Of a stretch of 64,000 bases of DNA, positions 25,487-34,906 are shown in pieces. This stretch comes from Paraglaciecola algarum. GTDB taxonomy: Bacteria; Pseudomonadota; Gammaproteobacteria; Enterobacterales; Alteromonadaceae. The position numbers and the translations under genes are program-made. The DNA lies in NCBI RefSeq assembly GCF_021532655.1, contig NZ_JAKGAS010000008.1, positions 124,001 to 188,000 of the forward strand, given 5' to 3'. The notes beneath the pieces are model-generated. The model saw only the letters and a list, made by a program, of their open reading frames with translations. It searched no databases and was not told the DNA's origin. Numbering within the stretch: the stretch's first letter is position 1; the number at the start of each line of letters is the position of its first letter.

Positions 25487-25516
25487 TGAATAGAGGCTAT
25501 TCGATATATTTGTAAA

Positions 25517-28500
25517 TTATTCGAATACCACGTTATCTATGTAATAGTGAGATTCAGAGCTACTATTTACAGCCCCCATAAAGCGCACACCAAACCCGCT
25601 AATTTCACCCATATCTGCAATATCTAACGACAATTCAGTACCTTCAGCCGCCAAATCGAACGCACCTCCATCACGCCACGCGCCGTCTTTATCTTTGGCA
25701 AACAGTTGCACTTGTACCGCATCACCCGCTTCTTTGGCATAAGCCGTGACGTTAAGTGTAGAAACAGTTCCAAGTAACAAGCCGCCTACTGGATAGGTTT
25801 GTAAAATGATATTGTCATCACCATCGACTAATTGAGTGGTACCTGCTAGCGAATAATTACCCTCGGCTGTCCAGTCGCTGGCGATATGTAAACCTGATGC
25901 AGGCCCCCAGTTCACTTGGAATTCCCAATCTTGTGTACCCTCAAAGTCATACAGAACAGCATCATCGGCGCGGATGTTATCAATATAGAATTTGGCGTTG
26001 GTTGACGCGGCGTCAAAGTTTTCAATCTGTACGCCTAAACCGGCTAACCAAGTAAAGCCTGATACATCCACTTCTAGCTCAATGCCGTTATCAGCAATAA
26101 CTTGCGCACCAGAATCAACCCACACCCAATCATCACCATGTTTAACAAAGAGTTTGATGGTAGTTGCTGCTCCGGCATCGATTGCATGGCCGGTTAGTTT
26201 GATGGTGCTAACATTAGTCACATCAATACCGCCGGCGGGGTAAGCTTGGAATACTACGCCGCTTGGGTCAGTTTCTTGAGTGAGGTCTTTATACAAGGTT
26301 AAGGCACGTGAGCCTGTGGCAGACCAATCATCGGTAATGGTGATCCCAGAGGTATTCGCCCAATTAACTTGCGCGCCCCAATCACCAGCAGCGGGTTCAA
26401 AATCGTATAACACTGCATCATCGGCACGCACGTTATCCAGATAGAATTCAGCAGCGGTAGCTGTAGGGTCAAAGTTTTCAATATGCAAACCTAAGCCGGC
26501 GAGCCAATCAAATTCAGACACATCTACCGACAATTCGATACCATCGGCGCTAATAGCCATAGCACCAGAATCAACCCACGCCCAATCATCACCATGTTTA
26601 ACAAACAATTTGATAGTGGTATCGGGTCCGGCATTAACCGCATGAGCACTGACCGTGATGGTGCTGACTTCGCTAACATCGATGCCAGCAGCAGGATAAG
26701 CTTGGAAAACCACCCCTGTAGGATCGGTTTCTGCACTTAAATCTTTAACTAGGCTCAAGGCGTTGGCACCATTAGTCGCCCAGCCACCACTAACACTTAT
26801 TCCAGGAGTATTTGCCCAGTTAATCTGTGCCCCCCAGTCTGCAGTTGATGTCTCAAATGTGGCCCATGCACCGGCTTCCACTTTAGAGCGGCCACCTGGA
26901 ATATCAGCTAAATTGATCACCCCATCATAGGCATAATTAGTATCAATAGTCGCGGCATCTATGCCATCTGGACCATATTCACCACCTGAATTCCAAGTGA
27001 TAAAGAAAGACCACCAAGCATTTTGCTCATGCATGAGTGCAACATTAGGAATAGTGCCCGTTTCCGTTAGAGCGACCATTTTTTTACCATTATGACGATC
27101 TTTTAGAATCGCATATTGGCTCTTGAACGGATTATCGGCGTTGTTACCGTCGTAGCCGTCATAACCGACTATATCCACATAAGCATCACCGGGGTACCAA
27201 TTTTCATCAATGCTACCGGCATGGGTATACACCCAAATCAGGTTATTTAAGCCATGGGTATTGGTCATGCGCTCGTACATGAGGATCCACAACTCTTTTA
27301 GAGCATCGGCTCCGGCTGCGCCCCACCAAAACCAAGCGCCTTCGGCTTCATGCAATGGACGCCATAGAATGGGAATTTCAGCGTCGGAAAATTTCTTCAA
27401 CTCGGCAGAAATCGTATCGATATCGCTAATTAATGCAGTATATTCAGGGCTGCTGGTATCGGCCAAGGCAGCGGCTAAATCAAAGCTAGTAGCGCGAGTA
27501 TAAAAACCTGACCACCATGCTTCGTCACTAGAGCCGGATACATCCCCCACACCATCACCATCGGCATCGAGTAAATGCATAGGCGCATTCCAATGCCATA
27601 ACGCCGACAACATCACGTTTTTAGTATTATGGTGCGCAATCATAGCTTCGGACAAACCAACAGAATCGGTACCATTACTAACACGGGTGGCCGACATATC
27701 GATAAAATCAAAACCAATAATAGCTGGTGCATCATCACTGGTTGCAGCGACAACTTTGTCAAACTCGACCAATGGGAATGAGCCATCGCCCTTATTTGGA
27801 TATTCCGTTTGCCCAGATAACGTACCAACACCGTAATTGGCTGATAAGTATTCCATCATGCTAACCGCAGATGCTTGAGCATTGGGGTTAGTCAGTGTGG
27901 CCGGAACGGCTAACGGTGCAGGCGGTTGCGCGGCAGGTACCGTCATTAAATAATCAAGACGGTAATAGTTCCACCCACCACCGACTTCAATCACGTTATC
28001 ACCTGCATTTAATTTAACAACGCCAACGCGATACTCAGACACGCTACCCGTAGCATTGATAACTAGTTCATTATCCACCCCATTAACCGTAACAATGGCA
28101 TTTTTACTACCATAACCAGCAGCCGGAATACCAAAAGCAGCATAAAGGGTGACGAACGCATCTTGTTCCATAGGAATGGTAAATACTACTGATGCACCCG
28201 GAACAATATCTGCAGTGTGAGCACCAGATGCGCCACTTAAATAGTTATCACCCGAAGACACAGCTTCTACTGAGACTAACTCGGCATATGCAGGGTCTTC
28301 GATTTCATAGAAAATCTTGGTGGCGGGATCAAATACCGTCACCTCGGTTTCAGCAACTAATGGATCACCATTAACATCTGTGGCTACGCTACCATCGCTA
28401 TTAATTGCCGCGATTTGGAATTTGAAAGATTCAATACCAATAACATCAGGTGCGGTAAAAGTAATATTCTCAGATGTCCAATCGGTCACCCCTTCAATCG

Positions 28501-28753
28501 CAGTACCTTCAATTTGGGTCCATACAATAGATTGACCATTAACAGTGCCAACCAAGCGTCCACTCAAGGTCACATTACTGCCTGGCTCATATTCAGCGCC
28601 ATTACCAGCCAATATGCCGAGAGGTCTATCTTCCGGCGTATAAGTCGCCGTATCAGTATTTAGCTTTGCCTCATCAACACAGCCCGTAGAAATGCCAGTT
28701 AACAATGCGATTAACATTGCACCAACTGGTTTTATGCTTGTTTTAAGTCTCAT
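25517..28753 (-). CDS. GH26 beta-mannanase lipoprotein with CBM35-like and three C-terminal binding modules
   Basis: 1078 residues, cutting beta-1,4-mannan at the cell surface. Signal peptide with Cys25 in STGC, so lipid-anchored. Order: Ig-like domain about 45-142; CBM35-like module about 147-272; GH26 barrel about 288-620; then three related beta-sandwich modules, about 630-775, 776-920 and 925-1078. Catalytic acid/base is Glu469 in RPLHEAEGAWFWWG, nucleophile Glu564 in ALTETGTIP, both intact. The first two C-terminal modules are nearly the same (both contain TTIKLFVKHGDDW and YLDN or YIDN), the third is diverged. Endo- versus mannobiose-releasing action cannot be told. First gene of an operon with the TonB receptor, under LacI-type operators. 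Confidence 0.88.
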   Translation of the reverse strand: MRLKTSIKPVGAMLIALLTGISTGCVDEAKLNTDTATYTPEDRPLGILAGNGAEYEPGSNVTLSGRLVGTVNGQSIVWTQIEGTAIEGVTDWTSENITFTAPDVIGIESFKFQIAAINSDGSVATDVNGDPLVAETEVTVFDPATKIFYEIEDPAYAELVSVEAVSSGDNYLSGASGAHTADIVPGASVVFTIPMEQDAFVTLYAAFGIPAAGYGSKNAIVTVNGVDNELVINATGSVSEYRVGVVKLNAGDNVIEVGGGWNYYRLDYLMTVPAAQPPAPLAVPATLTNPNAQASAVSMMEYLSANYGVGTLSGQTEYPNKGDGSFPLVEFDKVVAATSDDAPAIIGFDFIDMSATRVSNGTDSVGLSEAMIAHHNTKNVMLSALWHWNAPMHLLDADGDGVGDVSGSSDEAWWSGFYTRATSFDLAAALADTSSPEYTALISDIDTISAELKKFSDAEIPILWRPLHEAEGAWFWWGAAGADALKELWILMYERMTNTHGLNNLIWVYTHAGSIDENWYPGDAYVDIVGYDGYDGNNADNPFKSQYAILKDRHNGKKMVALTETGTIPNVALMHEQNAWWSFFITWNSGGEYGPDGIDAATIDTNYAYDGVINLADIPGGRSKVEAGAWATFETSTADWGAQINWANTPGISVSGGWATNGANALSLVKDLSAETDPTGVVFQAYPAAGIDVSEVSTITVSAHAVNAGPDTTIKLFVKHGDDWAWVDSGAMAISADGIELSVDVSEFDWLAGLGLHIENFDPTATAAEFYLDNVRADDAVLYDFEPAAGDWGAQVNWANTSGITITDDWSATGSRALTLYKDLTQETDPSGVVFQAYPAGGIDVTNVSTIKLTGHAIDAGAATTIKLFVKHGDDWVWVDSGAQVIADNGIELEVDVSGFTWLAGLGVQIENFDAASTNAKFYIDNIRADDAVLYDFEGTQDWEFQVNWGPASGLHIASDWTAEGNYSLAGTTQLVDGDDNIILQTYPVGGLLLGTVSTLNVTAYAKEAGDAVQVQLFAKDKDGAWRDGGAFDLAAEGTELSLDIADMGEISGFGVRFMGAVNSSSESHYYIDNVVFE

Positions 28754-28804
28754 TTTTAGCCTCTAAAATGGATCATTTTAGTAAGTAGTTAGTTTACCCA
28801 CCAA

Positions 28805-28822
28805 AAATGAACCGGTTCATTT
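28805..28822. promoter_or_regulatory. LacI-family operator before the GH26 gene
   Basis: AAATGAACCGGTTCATTT, a perfect 18-base palindrome, 51 bases before the GH26 start. The same core occurs at 33642-33655 and 34870-34883, each before another mannan gene, and the LacI gene lies within the cluster. The central CG step is typical of LacI-family sites. Confidence 0.85.
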
Positions 28823-28862
28823 GGTTTTTACAAAAAAACCGGAATGCTTCATTAACAACAAA

Positions 28863-28876
28863 GTGAACCGGTTTAC
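28863..28876. promoter_or_regulatory. Second, imperfect LacI-family operator before GH26
   Basis: GTGAACCGGTTTAC, a near-palindrome one base per half-site away from the consensus, 56 bases upstream of the perfect site (centre to centre). It would allow cooperative or looped repression of the GH26-receptor operon. Confidence 0.65.
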
Positions 28877-28990
28877 ATTTATACAATTAAATTAATCTAT
28901 ATGCGTGACAAATTCAACCCTTTTATTACAAAAACTTAACAATGTGATTTATTTAAATTTTGAAAGAACCACGGTTTGTATATTTGCTGG

Positions 28991-29256
28991 TTAAGATTCG
29001 CCTGATTCGTATATGGCAATGACTCTATAATGGTAACGACCATCTTTAAGTACAGAGTGATCTTCAAATAAATCATGCTTTGTAGGAGCAAATATATTTC
29101 AACCATCAGATACGTTTTCTGCAAAAACCTGCCATTTTTTTGAGCAGAATTTATTCTCTCAATGCAGTAATACCCACCGGTAGGCGCACCTAACCAATTT
29201 AGTTTTAATTTATAAGAAATAGGGTGGAGTACTGGCGGCTCAGGAATAGGCAAAGT
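28991..29256 (-). pseudogene. Remnant of a fibronectin-III-like domain from a lost glycoside hydrolase
   Basis: Two overlapping minus-strand frames together read as one beta-sandwich domain: LTLPIPEPPVLHPISYKLK, LNWLGAPTGGYYCIER and INSAQKNG in the first, then, after a shift near 29127, WQVFAENVSDG, an in-frame TGA, NIFAPTKHDLFEDHSVLKDG, RYHYRVIAIYESGES and a stop. The pattern is that of the C-terminal FN3 domain that ends many secreted mannanases. The catalytic domain is absent: the epimerase gene ends 8 bases upstream. Hence a decayed tail of a deleted gene, most likely a second glycoside hydrolase of this locus (inference). Confidence 0.65.
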
Positions 29257-29263
29257 AAGATTT

Positions 29264-30487
29264 TCATTTGGTTACCAGTTTGTCGAATAATTTAATGGTT
29301 TCCATCATCGCCCTGCCATTGTGGTACGGCGCTTTCCAAAAGCCTGCTTTGTAGCTATCTTGGCTTTTTCCCCCTTCAATATTGGCCAACCAAAACCATT
29401 CTCCGTGGATAGGATCTTTATGATAGAGCTGAATGAACTGCCAAACACTTTCACATATTTGAGTCATTCTCTTGTCACCATTAAGGTGAAATACATTTAA
29501 AAACCCCACTAAAGCTTCTGCTTGTACCCACCAAAAAGCATCTTGAGCCTTATGCTGGTTTACGATGTCAAAATCTTCACATACTTGTCCGTAATCGCCC
29601 AAAGACTCTTGGGCACATACATTTGCTATGTGAATTATCAAAGGCTGCCACTCTGCATGTAGTTGTGGACAATCTAAAATCTCTACCGCCTCCCAAATTA
29701 ACCAGCTGGCTTCTATGTCGTGACCATAAGAGAAGCTTGTAGATTGATCTTGCCAATCCTCAGTAAAAAATAACTTTAAATGACCATTTTCGAGATCCAA
29801 AATATGCTGTTTAAACATAACGAGTATATGCCTTAAGGCCTCTTCGACTTTAGCGCTCGGGTTAACCTTATACAAGGCTGCATATGCTTCTAATACATGT
29901 AAATGAGTATTCATAGACTTAGGCGTATTCATGTCTTTTTTACTTAAGCGAAAATCTTCGATGGGCTGCCAATCTCGCTGATAAGCTTCAATGTAACCAC
30001 CGTATTTTTTATCTCTTGTATGCAACTCAACAAAAGAAAAATACTCCATGGCTTTGTTCAGTACTTGTGGATCAAGCGTGGCTTTGTAAAAAGCACAAAA
30101 TGCGTAAATACAGAAACACTGCGCATAGGTTTGCTTTTTACTATCTACACATTCACCTTGGTGATTAAGCTCCCATACAGTGCCGCCAAATTGTTTATCA
30201 TCAAAGTGCTTCATCAAATATTGATAACTGCGCCTTGCTGTGGCCAATGCCCTTTGCCCAGCTTCGGAATCTAAACCTTTAAACACGGCTAGCTCACTAA
30301 AAAACCACAATATACGGCTATTCAAAATAATTCCTTTGTTAGCCTGATATTGCGGTTGATTGACTGAATTTACTTCGCCTATAAAACCACCATCTTGGTG
30401 ATCTATAGTATGGGTTTGCCACCATTCAGTGATCTCCTCTAGTTCGTCTAACATGGCTTGTCGAGTAAATGGTTGAGATTGATGCAT
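29264..30487 (-). CDS. Cellobiose/mannobiose 2-epimerase (AGE superfamily)
   Basis: 407 residues of the (alpha/alpha)6-barrel AGE fold. The N-terminal signature NKGIILNSRILWFFSELA and the TVWELNHQG, SFSYGHDIEASWLIWEA and EWFWLAN segments match the disaccharide 2-epimerases rather than N-acylglucosamine epimerase. It would convert mannosyl-mannose into mannosyl-glucose at the reducing end, the substrate of the phosphorylase encoded just upstream (6 bases between). Cytoplasmic, last gene of the symporter-phosphorylase-epimerase operon. No terminator is seen after it, only the FN3 remnant. Confidence 0.88.
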   Translation of the reverse strand: MHQSQPFTRQAMLDELEEITEWWQTHTIDHQDGGFIGEVNSVNQPQYQANKGIILNSRILWFFSELAVFKGLDSEAGQRALATARRSYQYLMKHFDDKQFGGTVWELNHQGECVDSKKQTYAQCFCIYAFCAFYKATLDPQVLNKAMEYFSFVELHTRDKKYGGYIEAYQRDWQPIEDFRLSKKDMNTPKSMNTHLHVLEAYAALYKVNPSAKVEEALRHILVMFKQHILDLENGHLKLFFTEDWQDQSTSFSYGHDIEASWLIWEAVEILDCPQLHAEWQPLIIHIANVCAQESLGDYGQVCEDFDIVNQHKAQDAFWWVQAEALVGFLNVFHLNGDKRMTQICESVWQFIQLYHKDPIHGEWFWLANIEGGKSQDSYKAGFWKAPYHNGRAMMETIKLFDKLVTK

Positions 30488-30493
30488 AAATGA

Positions 30494-31681
30494 CTAAACC
30501 CGCTTAAACTCTGCGTTACGAGCAATCAAATCATTAATCGATTGCACAGATGTAGCTGATCGTAAACCGTCCTGAGGCGTGTTAAGACAATAATCCACTA
30601 ACACATCCACTGTACTGGTTGCCACATGCATACGAGTGTCTGACGAGGCATAATAAATAAATAGCTCTCCTTTGCTATTTTTAATCCAGCCATTGGAAAA
30701 GGTCACATTCGACACATCCCCTACTCTCTCACTTCCTTCGGGCGCGATAAGGTACCCTGCTGGTTTATGAGTGACCTGCCAAGGTTTATTTACATCGGTT
30801 AAAAATGCATAAAGTACGTAGCGCAAACCCGCTGCCGTGTTGCGCACACCATGGGCTAAATGCAACCATCCTTTGTCTGTTTTAATGGGTACAGGGCCTT
30901 GGCCGTTTTTGACCTCGGTGATGGTGTGATAGACCTTTTGATCAATAATCACCTCTTCTTTTACTTCAGCGTTTACCATAGATTCAGACAGGCCCCAGCC
31001 AATACCTCCGCCACCACCAACTGAAATAAAGCCATCTTGTGGACGGGTATATAGTCCATATTTTCCATCAATAAATTCTGGGTGCAAGACTACGTTTCTT
31101 TGTTGTCCAGAATAAGTAATGAGATCCGGTAAACGTTCCCAATTAACTAAATCTTTGGTGCGCGCAATTCCACACTGGGCTTCGGCGGCAGAGGTGTCTT
31201 CTAGGTGGGCTAGATCTTTTCTTTCAGTACAAAACAAGCCGTATATGTAACCGTCTTGATGCTGAGTCAAACGCATGTCATATACGTTAGTGTCTGGCCT
31301 GTCTGTTTCCGGCATAGTGATGGGTTTATCCCAAAAGGTAAAATTATCTACACCATTATCACTTTCACAAACAGCGAAATAGGATTTTCTATCCACACCT
31401 TCGACACGTACCACTAATACATATTTGCCGTTAAATAATATCGCTCCAGAATTCAGGGTAGCGTTGACAGCAATACGCTCCAATAAATTTGGATTAGTTT
31501 CGGGGTTAAAGTCATAGCGCCAATTAAGTGGGATATGCTCGCGGGTAACAATTGGATTTTGCCAACGGGTATACACACCATTCCCCAAAGATTCTGGTGA
31601 ATTAGGTTTAATTAGCAACTCGGAGTGCTCCTGAGTTAACCGGTTCATTCTTAATTCGAACTCAGCTGCTGTTAAAGACAT
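30494..31681 (-). CDS. GH130 4-O-beta-mannosyl-glucose phosphorylase
   Basis: About 395 residues, five-bladed beta-propeller. The open frame begins at GTG 31696, but ATG 31681 gives MSLTAAEFELRMNRL. GH130 landmarks: YTRWQNPIVTREHIPLNW, ILFNGKYVLVVRVEGVDRKS (phosphate/sugar site), DTNVYDMRLTQHQDGYIYG with the catalytic Asp region, CGIARTKDLVNWERLPDL, and HGVRNTAAGLRYVLYAFL. It cleaves Man-beta-1,4-Glc with phosphate to give mannose 1-phosphate and glucose. Cytoplasmic. It fits exactly between the symporter (31 bases upstream) and the epimerase. Confidence 0.92.
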   Translation of the reverse strand: MSLTAAEFELRMNRLTQEHSELLIKPNSPESLGNGVYTRWQNPIVTREHIPLNWRYDFNPETNPNLLERIAVNATLNSGAILFNGKYVLVVRVEGVDRKSYFAVCESDNGVDNFTFWDKPITMPETDRPDTNVYDMRLTQHQDGYIYGLFCTERKDLAHLEDTSAAEAQCGIARTKDLVNWERLPDLITYSGQQRNVVLHPEFIDGKYGLYTRPQDGFISVGGGGGIGWGLSESMVNAEVKEEVIIDQKVYHTITEVKNGQGPVPIKTDKGWLHLAHGVRNTAAGLRYVLYAFLTDVNKPWQVTHKPAGYLIAPEGSERVGDVSNVTFSNGWIKNSKGELFIYYASSDTRMHVATSTVDVLVDYCLNTPQDGLRSATSVQSINDLIARNAEFKRV

Positions 31682-31712
31682 AATAATTTTTCTCACTCAA
31701 TAATGTTGGCCG

Positions 31713-33551
31713 CTAAGCCTTAGAGGTTAATTGCTGTAAGTCAGCAGGATAATCAGATAATTTGTTCCACCAGTTTTTCTTTAAAAACCAAGAACATAAT
31801 ATTGCGATGGCGCAGGCTATGGTCATACTTGTCCAATCTTCTATCACCATAAAAATGGGAGCAGCGGTTAAACTGGTGTGCCATATCAAGCCAACCAAAA
31901 TATTCGATGCATCTTTTTTAAACTCTTGATTGCCCGATATCTGTGGATATTCTTTTTGTAATTCGAGTAACACGGGTTTCCAAATGCCCCATGGACGAGT
32001 TTTTAAATAGAAAGCTTTGAGCACTTCCATATCATCTGCAGGTCCCATTAGGCTTACAAAAATACAAGCGAACAAACAAACCGCAAACATTACAGGAAAT
32101 GCATATAGAGGCGATATGTCGGTGAACATCATGGGAATTGCTGCCAAAATGCCAACTGCCATACCGGCAAAGTAACCCATGCCGGTAAATCGCCACCAAT
32201 ACCACTTGAGCAAATTAGATGCGGTGTAGCCACCATAAAGAGCAGAAACCAACCACAGTACTATGTCATTCAAAGAAGGAATAAACAGACCAATTAATGT
32301 GCCTAATACGATAAAGAAAATTGAAACGGCGTAACTCATATAAACATAAGTCTTAGGGTCTGCATTTGGGTTGATATAAGTACGGTAGATGTCATTCACC
32401 ACATAGGCTGGAGCTGCATTTGTAGTGGCGGCAAAGGTCGACATAAAAGTAGCCAGTAAACCTGCGAGTATTAACCCTAACAAGCCTGCAGGCACGTAGT
32501 TGGCTAATGCAAAAGGTAGAATTTGTTCGAAGTCTACATTTGGTCCCATTGCTTGTAAATCAGACGAAAAATATACCAAAGCTAATATGGTTAAGCCGGT
32601 GATCATCATGTATCGAGGGAATAATAAAACCAAGTTTACAAAACCGCTCATCTTAGCTGCTTCGCTTGGCGTACGGGCTGATAACACTCTTTGCATATCA
32701 AAGTTTGGAGCCGGGCCTGCTAAACTTTGCAAGATCCCTTTAAACAACACCAACATGAAAAATATGGAAAACAACGACCAGCCATCATCTACAATTTTTT
32801 GATTGGCACTGTCCAGAATGCCAGTCCAATCTAAACCTAGATCCCAGCCAAAAGATAAACTGCCCCATCCATCCGGTGTAACCTTAGCTAGCATATCCGG
32901 CGACACTTGTTGCATGGCAATAATTCCGATGGCAATACATGCAACTGTCATAATGATAAACTGTAACACTTCAGTAAACACCACTGACACCATGCCACCT
33001 TTCACCACATATGACGCGGTAAGAAAGGTCATGATCAATCCATAATAAATTTCGTTAGTACGAGGATCTGATGACAACTCCCATGGTAAAAATACTGCTG
33101 CAAACTTACCTATACCAATAAAGCCATAAGCCAGAAACCCCAACACACTTAATAACGCAAAACCCACCACAATAAAGTGACTTAGCCTAGCGCCTTTGCC
33201 TTCACCAAATCTAAACTTGATCCATTCTGCCCCTGTCATTACGCCAGAGCGACGTAACCAAATAGACAAAAAAACCATCAAAAATATTTGATTAAAACTG
33301 GGCCACAACCAAGGGATGTAAACACTTTTAAGACCGTATATGAATAACAAGTACACCATCCACATAGTGCCACTGATATCAAACATGCCAGAGGCATTAG
33401 ATAAGCCTAATAACTTCCAGCTAAGCTTATTGTTACCTAAGAAATAGCCTTCAACATCTTTATTAGCCGAACGTGAAATCCAAATTCCAAGCACAACAAT
33501 AGCCACTAGATAAAGGCCAATAATTGATAAGTCGAGTGTGGTTAAATTCAT
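31713..33551 (-). CDS. Sodium:solute symporter (SSS family), probable mannobiose carrier
   Basis: 612 residues, about 14 membrane helices, SSS core with YFLGNNKLSWKLLGLSNAS near 35 and later GLILAGLLATFMSTFAATTN, the sodium-site helix. A C-terminal extension with one or two further helices ends in a short cytoplasmic tail. Drives substrate uptake across the inner membrane with Na+. Substrate assigned by context to the mannan disaccharide that feeds the epimerase and phosphorylase downstream. First gene of its operon, with a LacI-type palindrome 91 bases before the start. Confidence 0.85.
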   Translation of the reverse strand: MNLTTLDLSIIGLYLVAIVVLGIWISRSANKDVEGYFLGNNKLSWKLLGLSNASGMFDISGTMWMVYLLFIYGLKSVYIPWLWPSFNQIFLMVFLSIWLRRSGVMTGAEWIKFRFGEGKGARLSHFIVVGFALLSVLGFLAYGFIGIGKFAAVFLPWELSSDPRTNEIYYGLIMTFLTASYVVKGGMVSVVFTEVLQFIIMTVACIAIGIIAMQQVSPDMLAKVTPDGWGSLSFGWDLGLDWTGILDSANQKIVDDGWSLFSIFFMLVLFKGILQSLAGPAPNFDMQRVLSARTPSEAAKMSGFVNLVLLFPRYMMITGLTILALVYFSSDLQAMGPNVDFEQILPFALANYVPAGLLGLILAGLLATFMSTFAATTNAAPAYVVNDIYRTYINPNADPKTYVYMSYAVSIFFIVLGTLIGLFIPSLNDIVLWLVSALYGGYTASNLLKWYWWRFTGMGYFAGMAVGILAAIPMMFTDISPLYAFPVMFAVCLFACIFVSLMGPADDMEVLKAFYLKTRPWGIWKPVLLELQKEYPQISGNQEFKKDASNILVGLIWHTSLTAAPIFMVIEDWTSMTIACAIAILCSWFLKKNWWNKLSDYPADLQQLTSKA

Positions 33552-33641
33552 TATTATTACCTTGTAATCCGGCCTAATTATTTTTTATATTTACTTTTAT
33601 TTGAGGTAAGCAAATATAAATTTGTTGCTCAAACATTAAAA

Positions 33642-33655
33642 ATGAACCGGTTCAT
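33642..33655. promoter_or_regulatory. LacI-family operator between the symporter operon and lacI-type gene
   Basis: ATGAACCGGTTCAT, perfect palindrome, 91 bases before the symporter start and 117 bases before the divergent regulator. It could control both directions, so the regulator is probably autoregulated as well. Confidence 0.8.
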
Positions 33656-33771
33656 ATATATTTAGACTAACCATAACTGTTCTTTATTACCAGTTTAAAT
33701 TACAATTTATTAAAAATATTTTCGAATGAAAAACAATATAACTAAAATTTTCAATAAGTTAAGGTGGTATT

Positions 33772-34767
33772 TTGGCAACTATTCGCGACGTAGCTAAGGA
33801 AGCAGGCTTATCTACAGGGACTATTTCTAAAGCTCTGAGCACACCTGAACGGGTTTCGAAAAAGAACTTAGAAAAAATTCAAATAGCCATAAAAAAGCTA
33901 AAATACAAACCCAATATGTTAGCCCAAAAGTTCCGGGCAAAGTCTTCCAAAACCATTGTGGTACTAGTACCAGATATCGCTAATCAATTTTTTGCTAGCG
34001 TGATTAGTGGCATTGAACTTGTAGCGCAAAACCGCGGTTACAGTGTGTTACTGGGCGATACAAGAGACTCTGCCGTCCGTGAACGTGAGTTTGTACGAAT
34101 GGTAGAAACCAAGCTGGCGGATGGCATTATCAACCTGCGCCCATATAAAAAAGAAGACGCCATATTACCTCAGGATGATATTCTCTCCGTCAGTGCAAGC
34201 TCCTGTGAAGGCACACCTTCTTATTCAGTTCGTATAGATAATGTAGGCGCGGCCAAAAAAGCAGTCAGTCATTTAATTGCCTTGGGCCATAAACGCATCG
34301 GTGTTATCTCTGGTTTAAAGGAAAACCCTCATAACATTGATAGATTTAACGGATACAAAGCGGCATTAGCTGACGCGAATATTACCTATGATCCAAAACT
34401 AGTTGTAGCTGGTGATTTTAATTACTGGTCAGGCTTAACCGCGGCAGAACAATTTTCAATCATGAAACCAAGACCCACAGCGATTTTTTCTATGAATGAT
34501 GAAATGGCAATTGCCGCTATTCGCGGGTTCAAGGATAAAGGCATCAACATGCCAGAAGATATGTCAATTATTGGTTTCGACGACATGGAAGTATCACGAT
34601 ACTGTATACCCACTCTTACCACTATATCCCAGCCTGCCGAAAAAATAGGCGAAAAATCAGCTGAGTTATTATTGCAATTAATCGAAGGAAAAAAACCGGA
34701 AACAGAAGAATATATTTTGCCATATGAATTTGTAATACGAGAAAGTATTGCGCCACCCAAAATATAA
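33772..34767 (+). CDS. LacI-family repressor of the mannan locus
   Basis: 331 residues: N-terminal LacI helix-turn-helix (TIRDVAKEAGLSTGTISKAL at 3-22, hinge to about 60), then a periplasmic-binding-protein-like sugar domain ending near 325. Start TTG 33772 has AAGGTGG just upstream and gives the canonical MATIRDVAK. It is divergent from the symporter operon. The four TGAACCGGTTCA-type sites in the window each precede a mannan gene, so this protein is the obvious regulator. The inducer is unknown; mannobiose or mannosyl-glucose are reasonable guesses. Confidence 0.92.
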   Translation: MATIRDVAKEAGLSTGTISKALSTPERVSKKNLEKIQIAIKKLKYKPNMLAQKFRAKSSKTIVVLVPDIANQFFASVISGIELVAQNRGYSVLLGDTRDSAVREREFVRMVETKLADGIINLRPYKKEDAILPQDDILSVSASSCEGTPSYSVRIDNVGAAKKAVSHLIALGHKRIGVISGLKENPHNIDRFNGYKAALADANITYDPKLVVAGDFNYWSGLTAAEQFSIMKPRPTAIFSMNDEMAIAAIRGFKDKGINMPEDMSIIGFDDMEVSRYCIPTLTTISQPAEKIGEKSAELLLQLIEGKKPETEEYILPYEFVIRESIAPPKI

Positions 34768-34867
34768 ATAAACCCTAATTCTCAGATACAGTTTCAAGCG
34801 CACCCTGTGCGTTTGCCTTTGTTATGCACTCAATTATAAAAATCTTTTCCATGATTAACTCTTTACA

Positions 34868-34885
34868 AAATGAACCGGTTCATTT
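34868..34885. promoter_or_regulatory. LacI-family operator before the AGE-family isomerase
   Basis: AAATGAACCGGTTCATTT, identical over 18 bases to the site before the GH26 gene, ending 21 bases before the GTG start at 34907. Brings this gene into the mannan regulon. Confidence 0.85.
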
Positions 34886-34906
34886 ATTTTACTGAAAAAT
34901 ATTAAA

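Noticed and set aside
28936..29253. 105-codon frame as an intact gene
   Set aside because: The coherent protein pattern switches frame and meets stops; better explained as a decayed FN3 domain.
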